Assembly (NCBI GenBank): GCA_019096065.1
Contig: JAGUCH010000001.1
Span: forward strand, 15,810,001-15,874,000
Source: Paracyclopina nana
Lineage: Eukaryota; Arthropoda; Copepoda; Cyclopoida; Cyclopettidae
Length of the DNA stretch: 64,000 nucleotides
Direction of reading: 5' to 3'
The translations under genes were made by a program, and so were the position numbers. The notes under the pieces were generated by a model. It was given only the letters and a program-made list of their open reading frames with translations. It did not search any database and had not been told where the DNA came from. Below, piece after piece: positions 1-10,131 of this stretch. Positions within the stretch are counted from its first letter, which is position 1, and every line of letters starts with the position of its first letter.

Positions 1-1474
1 GCAGAAATCATTTTGGAGACGAAAACTTTGAGTTTCTCTTCAACCTCATTGGCAGTGGCAATGACTTCCTCGTGGTTGGCTTGCTTATCACACTCGTCCT
101 CCATGATGCATTCATTAGTGATTAATGAGAAAGCAAATACGCTGATTCCACAATGTCGAGCTACCAGGACCTCAGGAATCGTACTCATGCCTGTAAATAA
201 GTACATTAGCCCTACTCTGATATTCTTTTAGGGATAACCTATTTTCCAGCATCTCGTGAATTATAAATGAAAGGTAACTTGAACCTAATCAGAGCGCTAA
301 GTGTATTTTTAAACTTTCCTGGGGAGAAAAGCAGTTTTCTGACATTTTATGGCTTAGCTTACCAACTGCATCGACTCCACAAATTTTCAGCATTCTCAGC
401 TCGGCCACAGTCTCAAAATTGGGGCCACCTAGCATAGTGTAGACACCCTCGTGCAATTTCTTGCCTGGAGCCTCCTCTCCCATACTTTGGTAAATGTCTT
501 TAGCCATTTTGCGCCACTTCTTGTCATAGCAGTCGTTGAGTGCAAAAAATCGGCCTCCAAACCGGTTGTCATTGGGCCCTCTGAGTGGATGCATCCCAGT
601 GAACCCAGGCATGTTGATGTGATCTTTGAGGATCATTATATCTCCAGCTGAGAAGGCGGGATTCAGCCCTCCAGCTGCATTGGTAACAATGAGGGTTTCT
701 ATGCCACACAATTTCATCACTCTGACTGGCATAGCACACTGCAAATGTAACAAGTGCAAAAGTGCTTCAGAACTGGGAAAGCCAATGAATTTAATAAGTG
801 AAAGTCTGACCTTCCCCAAAGCATATCCCTCGTAGGCATGAAATCTTCCTTGCATAACCATAACCGTAATTCCATTTAATTTGCCAAAGAGCATCCTAGA
901 TTTATGACCGGGCACAGTTGAGCTGGGGAAGTTGGGAATTTCCTCATAGGGAAACACATCGGGACTTTCCAGCAAATCACCCAAGCCAGCTAAGGGATTC
1001 AGATCAAAATCTATTTTAGATTGCTAATAAAAAAGCCAACTGGCCCAGCTTTTTTGCACTCACCAAGGCCAGAGCCGCAGATGACGGCAATTTTGGGCCG
1101 ATGCTCAGTGCGTTCCAACAAGAAGTTGGCACTTACAGAAACTCTCTCATAGCTCAGGCTGAAAATACGAATTAATTCTTTGTCTGTCTTTCTTTTTGGT
1201 GGCTACTCGTTATTTTGCTACTGCAATTATGCTAATGAAAAAAAAACCTCTTAGAAATGTGATATTCAACCTAAAAGATGCATTTTAAGGTATTTCTTCA
1301 CATTTGCATATTAGAGGCTTATATTGCTTTACTCAGACTACAGAAGCATGGGATATAAATGGTAGAATAGAATAAGAGGCAATGTTATGCACACCTTTCT
1401 TTGGTTTCTTCATCGTCTCCCAAAACCGAAATGGCTTTCTTAAGCTCTGGAGGGACATGTAAGTGATTCATCAT
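1..1474 (-). CDS. PNP: Purine nucleoside phosphorylase (3' end beyond window)
   Basis: Trimeric-type purine nucleoside phosphorylase of purine salvage, splitting (deoxy)inosine and guanosine with phosphate in the cytosol. Exons on the minus strand: 1474-1395, 1158-1064, 989-811, 738-363, 190-1. All joins are GT-AG and keep frame. Recognisable family blocks are AVICGSGL near the start, GRFHAYEGY (His that contacts the ribose), VTNAAGGLNP, DHINMPGF, LRGPNDNRFG, GPNFETVAE (purine-binding Glu), SLITNECIM (purine-binding Asn) and NHEEV (His). About 306 residues are visible against about 290 in the human enzyme, so only a few C-terminal residues should lie off the left edge. The start is the least certain part: I chose the Met-Met pair at 1474, but the frame stays open upstream and the N-terminus is poorly conserved in the family. 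It is divergent to FBH1, 1.36 kb away. Function is confident; exact N-terminus is not. Confidence 0.93.
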
Positions 1475-2836
1475 AGCGTGCAAATGTACTATTTTTGATG
1501 TTTCCTCTTGTAGCGTTCGCCTATTACTGGTCAAGAACAACAACAACAGTTGAAAAAAGTGCCAAAACTGGAAACAGCTCTTGGACTGGATTTGTGGAAG
1601 AAGTGTCACAAATGCCACTATAGTTGCAATAGCCTAATCTTCTAAATCTCTTTGTAGGGTGGACCACACATGTTACATATCGAATTGCATACATGACCCG
1701 TCTGTCTGCTACTGCAATAATAATGGATTAATAACCTTAGTTTTTTAATGCAAAGCTGCTAAGGATTAATGGGTATTGAGGGGAGAGAGACAGAAAAATG
1801 TCCTCTTTTTCAAAATATGCCAATTTTTGTTTGACATAACAGATACGGAGAAAGACAACACATTTCCACCTTCTTGTCACGCAGCGAGCTGTCTTTGACT
1901 GCTTTTATTGCATTTTTAAAGGGAAGGAAAAAAGCACATTTATACTTCATACGAACATCTGTCAGCAGTTAAAGCTGTTCTCTATAATTAAAAGCTTACA
2001 AAAAGGGCACACCGCACACGAGAGATTTCTAATTTTTTGTATATGTGTTGCGAGGATTTGTCTTTCAACAATAAGCTACTGAGGAAATAAACATACTAAG
2101 GATTGTCGCCATCAACACTGAATGTTTAGAATGGAAAATGTCATTTAAAATCCAGCATTTCACACCATTCCAAAACTGTTACAATGATAAAACATATGTC
2201 AACATAACTTTTTCAGTTCCTTCCGCCTAAATTAAAATTGAGGCAATTGAGAATAGGAAAGATGACCCAGAATATTGGGTGACCTTTTAGCTCTGCTATT
2301 TTTTGTCTGGCTGCTTTTCGATGGCTTCTGTAAAGAGAGAAAATCCCAAGAAATCGTTAAACGCTTAACTTTTTACTCGGATAAAACTAGTTTTCATCTT
2401 ATCTTTTTATGCTTAAATCAATAAAAGTACTGAGCAGAGTCTGTAATATGTTATCTTAGCATCACGTAGGGTTAATTTTTATTTGAATTTGTTTGCTTTT
2501 GGGATGACGAAGCGGTAAAAAATACAAAAAATTCAGTGAATTGAAAAATCAAGGAACGGATTGACTATGAGAAATTGATGCGAAATGTAATCAGTGGTGA
2601 AAGAGACTTTTTGAATCTCTTTTTCCTTATTGGCTCTTTCTTAAATGCTGCAATTTAAAAAAGAGATTTGTTCTAAATTGGGATTTTCCTCATTCATGCT
2701 TGGAGTTGTGCGCCTCAAACTAAACTGCTCCCTTCTCTGTTGTTTTGAATTTCGGTGGTCGCACTTCGCGGAAAAAACAATCACAAATTACTGATTTTCG
2801 TCAAAGTAGATCTAGTCAAATTGTCGCGCCTGTTAA
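1475..2836. other. Divergent intergenic region, PNP / FBH1
   Basis: About 1.36 kb between two divergent gene starts. It is AT-rich and I see no coding exon, RNA gene or clear repeat. It must hold the promoters of PNP (leftward) and FBH1 (rightward); no canonical core element stands out. Confidence 0.5.
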
Positions 2837-5725
2837 ATGAACATCTCAACCAGGAAAATGGAACTTTTACCTCCTGAAATCCTCGAGCAGATTTTCGCCC
2901 ATGTTCCGCTGCTCGATTTGTTCAGTGTTCACAGTTTGGTGTGCAAAAAGTGGCGCGATGTCATTTCGCGAGAGAATTTCATGCCGTGGAAAAAAGCGTA
3001 TTTTCGCTATAAAATAACGTCGCCTTGTTTGACGAATAAAAAATCAACAACAACAGACGAGCTCATCTCCAAAAAGCCTCGATTGGAAGAAAAAGGAGAG
3101 GAACCTGCAGAAGAACTTGACCCGAAAATTGCCGCCATTTACACAAACTTCACCTCCGATTTGTTTTCCAACGGATTCATCAACCAAACTCAGCATTTGT
3201 ACCCACCATGGTAAAAAACCTCTGTTTTTTTATATATATACTAAGCACAAATTTTAAAAATTCTGCGTTCTATTTTCAGGTCAAATGAAGAGGAAGGCAA
3301 AGGTGGGATCCGGCTAGAAATGGCATTGCCACAATTGGCAAAATTCATTTGCAAAGAGTTCAGCAATCAAGGTCGCACTTTTGAGCTGATTAAGGGCCAC
3401 TCCAAATTTGCTCTTATCCAAGATTGGATTTTGGAGAGAATGCCACAGTTACAGCTCAACATTGACCTCGCTTCATTGCCGCTCATTTGTGGAATTTTTA
3501 ATTCCGCATGGGATGTCAATGAGATTTTTGCCAGTCTTCTCAGGACATCGATCAAGTCTTGCTCGGCGCTCGTGGTCTCGGAAGTAATGTACGCCATCTG
3601 CTTGTCCTTTTTGGTCTTATCTCGGGAAGCAAGCCTTCCGGATAAGTTCCACTACAATGTCTTTCATGGCATTTCCTTTTTCGAAAATGAGTTCAAGCTC
3701 GGCATTTGCGCGGAGGTGAAGAAAACCGTCAAGGGCCAAAACACGCTGCAAAACTTGGGCTTCACTCGTGAGCAAAGCAAAATGCAGTTGACAGCTGAGC
3801 AGAGCAGGATTGCCAATCATCAATTGCAGCAAGGTCAAGTCATCAAAATAGTGGCCTTTGCTGGAACTGGCAAGACCACGACGCTCATCCAGATGTGCCA
3901 GCGGCATGCAAACAAGAAATTCTTGGTGGTCATGTATAACAAGTCTGTCCAGAAGAGAGCTGAGGAGATCTTCCCTAGGCTGAACTGCATATGCGTCACT
4001 GCCCATTCATTGGCCTACAGAGCTGTGGGAGTTCACTACAGGCACAAATCCTCTGGTAACTTGAAGGCCAAGGATATCATAGATTCCGACCTGCTCACCT
4101 GCGAGGATGCATTGCCCGAGAGGGAGCGACAACACATTTACCAAAAAGCCGGCCAAGTTTTGAAAACAGTCGAGTCCTTCATGAACTCGTCAGACGCAGA
4201 AATGGATATCGAGCATGTACCGTCTTCGTGGCAGACAACACCAGATGCCATGGGCAGTCGAAACACTTACCCTTTGACAGCTCTTCAACGGCAGTCTGTC
4301 CTGGAGAATGCCCAAAAAGTATGGATTGCCATGAAGGACAAATCCAATCGTCGCATTCGAATGACCCACGATGGCTATCTCAAGCTGTGGCAGCTTACCA
4401 ATCCTGATTTGCAGGACAGTTATCCTCATGATGTGCTCATGATTGACGAAGGCCAAGACATGAATCCTGCGATGCTGGCTGTGTTTAATGCTCAAAACAC
4501 AACGAAAATCATCGTGGGCGATCCCAATCAGCAGATTTATCTCTTCAGAGGAGCTGTCAATGCATTGGGATCCGTGGAAGCTTCTCATACATACCATTTG
4601 ACTCAGAGCTTCAGATTTGGCCCCAAAATTGGCTTCTTGGCCAACACGTGTCTTCGGAAAGTGCAAAAGATGAGCAATTCGCAGACCTTGATTGGTGGCA
4701 AAAAGGAGGACTTTTTCATCAACTTTCGGGATCTCCATGACAACATACCTAAGTACAAACCAATTGCTGTGATTGCCAGGACAAATATGGGCCTCTTCGA
4801 TCAAGTGGTCGAGATCATATGCGGCGAAAATAGTCCGGGCTCGGCGTGTTTTGCTGGTGGCATTGAGTCGTACAACCTGGATGATTTGCTCACTTTGTAC
4901 TACTTGTACATCAATGATTTCGACAAGATGAAAAAATGGAAAGGCTTCCGGAGTTTTGCTGCCTTCAAGAGTTTCGCTCAAAACACCGGAGACAATGAAC
5001 TGATGGGGAAGCTTAAAATTGTGGAATCTTACAAGGAGCGGATTCCGGAGTTGATTGCTAAAATCAAGCAGAATTGCAGGGCCAATCCCAAATTTGCAGA
5101 TTATGTCTTCTCCACAACTCACAAGTCGAAGGGTCTTGAATGGAAAACGGTGATACTTCTGGATGATTTCATTGACTTGGAAAATGACTTTTCTGGCAAT
5201 CATGATGACGAGAAGAACCTCCTGTATGTGGCCTTGACCCGTGCTAAGCAGTTCATCGTTCTAAACAAGAATTTGATACACTTGGCAATACTTGGAGGGG
5301 AGGTCTTTGAAGACGTCGTGGGACTGAAGGGCGTAAAATCTGAGGAGAAGTGCAAAAAATGCCACGACAGTCTAGCTTTTGAGGACAATGTGCTCGGCTT
5401 GAAATCCAGGATGGTCAGGCTGAAGGTTGGCTATAGCATAATGGATTCTGGCTTCACATGCTCTGTGTGTGCTGCCCTAGTTTTATTCAGGGATGTGATC
5501 AGCCATAACGCGTTCTTTCGCAAAAAGAGAGTGAGAAGTCGTGAATTTCTGAGATATGTGGTCGGAGTGCTGCCCGAAAAGTTCGAAGAGGCAAAAGAGA
5601 AAGCTACTCAAAACTTTCAGTTTCTTATGGAAAATCAGGTAGCAAATGCTTTACAAGTTGCCTTTAATGGGATGGAAGAAGCGATATGGTTTGACAGTGA
5701 TGAAGATGATGAAGATATCAACTGA
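2837..5725 (+). CDS. FBH1: F-box DNA helicase 1 (FBH1/FBXO18)
   Basis: UvrD-type superfamily 1 helicase fused to an F-box. In animals it is the substrate-binding part of an SCF ubiquitin ligase and limits RAD51 filaments at stalled forks. Two exons, 2837-3210 and 3280-5725, joined within a Trp codon; 939 residues against about 1,040 in human. The F-box (LPPEILEQIFAHVPLLDL, then VCKKWRDVI) covers residues 9-50. Helicase motifs follow in order: Walker A AGTGKTT at 320, Walker B/motif II MIDEGQDMNP near 514, GDPNQQIYLFRGA (motif III), LTQSFRFG (motif IV), THKSKGLEW near 739 (motif V), and LLYVALTRAK (motif VI) near 776. Four cysteines in two CxxC pairs after motif VI (KCKKCH, CSVC) suggest a small zinc-binding patch. 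The C-terminus is acidic. The single 69-bp intron has clean GT-AG ends. The long open frames on the opposite strand are shadows. Confidence 0.95.
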
Positions 5726-5883
5726 AAGGCCAAATCTGGGTAAGATGCTTCTCTTTCGATGTTATGGTTTAGATGATCGATTGCAAATTTCTTTGGTATG
5801 AGGTTGGAGTGATGCCAGATGAAATGTTTTGCTCGTCTAGAGAAACTTTACACACAATCTACATATACTATGCTTTTGTTACT

Positions 5884-8800
5884 TTATAATTTGCTCAAAT
5901 TTTGATTGTTATAAATGATGGCCTCCTCACAAGCAGGACCCCAAACTTGTTCAATGTCACTCACAAGTGAGAATTTCATGTGTTCTTTGATGTGCTTGGG
6001 CAATTCATTCAAATCATTCCTGTTTTGGGCTGGCATGATCACTTGCTTGAATCCGGATCTGTAAGCTGCCATCACCTTCTCTTTGATGCCTCCCACAGGA
6101 AGCACCACGCCCCTTAAAGTGATTTCCCCAGTCATGGCCAAATCTATTTGGAACCTTGCTTGTTACTCATATTTTTTCAAGTTTCCGCTTATTTACCCAT
6201 TTTGAGTGGCTTGTCAGTAAAGAGTGACACCAAGGCTGCTGTGATTGTGATTCCAGCTGAAGGCCCGTCTTTACTGATGGCTCCCTCTGGGAAGTGAATA
6301 TGGATGTCAATTTGGTCCATCACATTGCCCTCGTTGAAGCTCAATCCAACCTAAGTGAGCCTATTATTATGCAATTCATAAATTGCATAGATTCGCACCT
6401 TGTGGCTATTGGATCTGATCCAGGAGAGAGCCAAAGTAGCTGATTCTTTCATCACCTCCCCCAATTGGCCAGTTAGGACAAGTTGACCTGAGCCTTTCAT
6501 TTTTGTGGCCTCAACCACCATAACCTCACCTCCAACCGGAGTCCAGGCAAGGCCAACAGCCACTCCGACCTTGCCTAGCCTTGTATTTGTGGTGCTTTCA
6601 AAAGTAGGATGCTATAGTATACTAAGAATGTTTAGCCACTCCATGGGATAAGATGAGGCTTTTTCATTTACCCCCAATATTTCCTTGATGACATTTTCGT
6701 CTATGACAGTTGGCATAATTGGCGTATCAGCTGACAAGGCCGCTTTCTCTCTCTCCTCTGGCTTGATTTTCATATTAGTCACCTATTTGGAAGGCAAATA
6801 ACATTTGCTTAACAAGTGCACTATGCTTAAAAGGTGTGTTATACATAAGAAGTGGGGTCTCTTCCTGCTGCATAATTTGCCTTTGATTTCTCTTCATCAG
6901 CCGCAGCCACTCGAACTGCCATAGCTCTGCAAAGAGCTCCAATTTTGCGCTCCAAATCTCGCACTCCAGCCTCCAGTGTGTATCCAGAAACTGAACGAAT
7001 TCAAATTGGCTGATTACCAAAAAATGCCTCTCATTTTCGTGTGTAGAGCTTACTGAGAAAGCGTAGCGATTCGTCGGGAATTTGGAAAGATTTTTCGTCC
7101 AAGCCATGCATTGCCATTTGTTTTGGCACCAGATGAATTTGGCCTATGGGCACCTTGTCCTCAATTGTGTAGCCAGGAATTTGAATGATCTCCATCCGAT
7201 CCTTCAATGGCCTTGGAATTGAGTTGAGTGAATTGGCTGTGGCAATGAAAATCACTTGGGACAAATCAAATGGCAAGCTCAGATAATGGTCCACAAAAGT
7301 AGAATTTTGCTCTGGATCGAGAACCTCCAGCAGAGCAGCAGAAGGATCCCCATGAACTCCAGACGACTGAAAAAGAGCGCGCTACTTCAAAACAGATGCC
7401 TTTGCGAAGAGCGTATCTCTTTTGGATAACGCAATAAGAGAAAGGGGTTTCCAGATTGGATTTTCGTTACCATCTTGTCAATTTCGTCGAGAAGGAAGAC
7501 TGGATTATTCACCCCAGCTGTTTTTAGGCCTTGGATGAACCTGCCAGGCATTGAGCCTATGTAAGTCCTCCTATGGCCTCTAATATCAGACTGATCCGAA
7601 ATTCCTCCCAACGAAATCCTGCAGATAATTTACGTATCAGCAAAAATCCAGTTCATAGGTTTCCGCTCGTACCTGTGGAATTTCCTTCCCAAAGTGTTCG
7701 CAATTGACTTTCCGATGCTGGTTTTTCCCACTCCTGGTGGCCCAACAAAGCACAAAATTGGACCTTTCAAGCTATTTTTCAGCTTCTTCACAGCCAGAAA
7801 TTCCAAAATGCGTTTCTTCACCTCATTCAAGGCATAGTGGTCAGCATCCAAATTCTAGTGTACAATACTAAAGAATCAAAAATATGAAATTGAGTACTTC
7901 TTACCTCTTTCGCTTTGGCAATGTCAATTTGGTCCACCGTGCATTTAGCCCAGGGCAGATCAGCAATAAGCTCCAAATAGTGCCTCAACATTGGATACTC
8001 ATGCATTTGAGGAGACATTTTCTTTACCCTTTTCAGCTCTTTAAAAGCCACCTTTTGAACCTTATCTGGTAGCTCTGCTTGGCTGCAACGTGAAAAACTT
8101 AGAGATCTTTAAGTGCTGATATTGATTGATTGAAAAGCGCCTACCTCAATTTGATCTCCAGGTCCTCAATTTCGTCCAAATCATGATCATCATCAATCGC
8201 TGGATTTTTGGCAATTTTTGGCAAAAAATCCTTCTTCTCAATCTTTTTTTGGAGCGTTTTCTGGCCTTCAATCTGCCGTTGTAAGAGAGGCAAGGCTTTC
8301 TTGAATCTTTCAGAGACATCCGTGGCGTTTAAAATCTCCCACTTTTCTTTGAAAGACACATTCAAAATGGAAGCAATGACATCAGCCAATTGATGACTTG
8401 GCACAGACTCCAAGATTTTCTACAGGAAAAAGAATTCATTTTCGCCTCCGAAATTACATGCTAAACTTATTTACTCACTTTGAGCTTAGTGACAGATGGC
8501 AAGGACAAGTCTAACAGCTCCAAGAGAATTTTGGAATTTTTCCTGAAAACATCTACCAACTCTGAGAAATCCTTTTTGTTGCTGAAATCATCACCTAAAA
8601 TTAAAACATACAATTTTTTTCATTTTTAAGCTCTTGTCGAAATCTACCAATTTGCTCGACTTGTGCTACGTCATATCCATCATCCTTGATGACTTTGATG
8701 ACCTTAAATCTGGCCACTCCAGTCACTAAAATGGAATATTGCTGCCTTGGCCACGTGGTCCCAGCAACCTATGAAAAATGACTTAAAGAACTGAAAGAAC

Positions 8801-9158
8801 TCAATAAGAGCGAAAAGATGTCAATTACTTGGACTACAACCACAGCGGTGCCAATGACAGGCTCATGATCATTTTTCAGATTTCTTGAATCTGGGTGGGT
8901 GGGAACGATTCCAACAATTGTGCTCGCTAATGTGCTTCGATTTAGCAGGCGTGATTGGATGAGTGCAATCCTTGAAAAAGTCAAAAAGTTATCAGCTCCA
9001 GCTCAAGCTGCTTCAAAGCATAACAAATGCATATCAGCAGCTCACCCCTTGGCTGTAGCAATTCGAAATCGTACAGAACCTCCAGGCAAAACAATTCCAC
9101 CAGGAATAAACAAAATAGGCAGCCTTTTTGGAATATTTGCAAATTCAGCTGAAGACAT
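5884..9158 (-). CDS. LONP2: Peroxisomal Lon protease (LONP2)
   Basis: ATP-dependent Lon protease of the peroxisome matrix, which processes PTS1 enzymes and removes damaged proteins. Fourteen exons: 9158-9046, 8970-8829, 8768-8648, 8594-8479, 8419-8145, 8082-7905, 7854-7673, 7618-7471, 7366-7054, 6990-6845, 6782-6672, 6611-6399, 6350-6197, 6143-5884. They sum to 823 residues against 852 in human LONP2. The N-terminal LON domain holds [14 protein letters not shown]. The AAA+ Walker [10 protein letters not shown] is at 353, followed by [27 protein letters not shown] (Walker B), [16 protein letters not shown] and the sensor FIATAN. The proteolytic Ser-Lys dyad is Ser717 in DGPSAG and Lys758 in GGIKEK. 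The protein ends in SKL, a canonical PTS1 signal, which separates it from mitochondrial Lon. The donor of exon 10 (gtataa) is the weakest junction. A small dispersed repeat fills much of intron 8 (7367-7470). It converges on FBH1 with 158 bp between stops. Confidence 0.95.
7425..7454 (+). repeat. Small dispersed repeat, copy A (in Lon intron 8)
   Basis: One of four copies of a roughly 30-bp sequence with consensus core CAATAA.A.AAA.GGG.T.CCAG. This copy and copy B also share an upstream ATCTCTTTT. It lies inside a 104-bp intron of the Lon gene, so much of that intron is repeat-derived. Confidence 0.5.
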
Positions 9159-9341
9159 TTTTCCACTGCGCTACTCTCTGTTGGCAACCTGTTTTCTTAT
9201 CAATTTTATAATCAGGAGAGAGCTTTTATTTACCTTCCACTAGGAGTGTGGTCATCTAATAACTTGCGTAATTTGTATAATCTATTTGATAATGGCGAAG
9301 GCGTGAGTAACTCGAGCGAGCGCGGACGCCGCTCCGCTCTT

Positions 9342-9349
9342 TATTTACA
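9342..9349 (-). promoter_or_regulatory. Pumilio-type element in nanos 3' UTR
   Basis: The minus strand reads TGTAAATA, the Pumilio-binding consensus, about 110 bp past the nanos stop codon. It overlaps AATAAA (9345-9340), the probable poly(A) signal, so the two form TGTAAATAAA. Pumilio and Nanos act together on 3' UTRs in animals; that this site is used is inference. Confidence 0.45.
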
Positions 9350-9458
9350 ATATGAAGTTCAAGTGTCAAATTCGCCCGAAAATTGACGCGTTGTAAAATG
9401 CCAAGGAAATGATCTACTATAAACGGCAATATAGCATGCAACGATAGTGTGAGAATTT

Positions 9459-10131
9459 TTAGCTCTGCATTTCAAGGGAAACGTAGAGTAATTGCAAAAT
9501 ATTGATTTTCATCTGCAACGAATATGGCTTAAGAATGTCCTCGAAATCCTCCTCGTCATCGTAGAGGTTGTCCTCGTAAAATTGTTTGAAAGGGCGAAGT
9601 TCTCGACAAATCTCGGCTTGAACTTTGATTTTACCTGAAAAAGAAGCAACCTCTCGTAAGATTTGCTGTGTCAGCACGAGCAGGGTCAAGTTACAGTCAG
9701 CAAAGAAAAATGATAGGTGTCCACTGCACGAAACTGAATGCCTTGGATGACATGAGCGGCTTTTTTTAAAACTTACTTTCGCTATAAGGGCAGTACCGAA
9801 TTGTGTGAGCGTTGTCTCCTGTATTTCCACATTTGGGACACACGTAGTTATATAGGACCTAAAATGCCTTTAATTAGATCCATTACTTTGATTTTTCTTC
9901 ATATATATCTCACCGGACAAAGAACTTTCCCGTTTGGAGATCTGAGCACGTGTGAGGTGTAAACTTTGACACTTTCACCTAAAAATGCACAAAATTAATG
10001 TTTTCAGCTTACACTAAAATAAAAATCGTACCATTGTTCTTGCAGAACACACAATCAATGGGCAGCTTTTTGGAAACCTTTTTTGGCTGCTGTGAGTTCA
10101 CTTTCGAGCACAGCTCCTCAAAACGAGTCAT
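9459..10131 (-). CDS. nanos: Nanos-type zinc-finger translational repressor
   Basis: Germline RNA-binding cofactor of Pumilio that recruits deadenylation machinery. Exons 10131-10032, 9978-9914, 9858-9777 and 9634-9459 give 140 residues. The domain has both Nanos CCHC fingers with exact family spacing: C27-x2-C30-x12-H43-x10-C54 and C62-x2-C65-x7-H73-x4-C78, including YTSHVLRSPNGKVLCP and GDNAHTIRYCP. Two introns interrupt the zinc-finger region. The C-terminal tail is acidic in the middle (YDDEEDFED). The start is uncertain: the Met at 10131 is the only in-frame one after an upstream stop, and it leaves only 26 residues before the finger, whereas Nanos proteins usually have a longer variable N-terminus carrying a NOT1-interacting motif. 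A missed upstream coding exon is likely enough to test. The gene lies about 300 bp upstream of Lon on the same strand. Confidence 0.9.

Noticed and set aside
4190..5203. 337-codon open frame on the minus strand
   Set aside because: It lies wholly inside the FBH1 helicase exon; its predicted protein has no domain, while the plus strand shows all helicase motifs.
6775..7107. 110-codon minus-strand frame opening [10 protein letters not shown]
   Set aside because: Reads through a Lon intron in the wrong frame; the true exons on either side match Lon in other frames.
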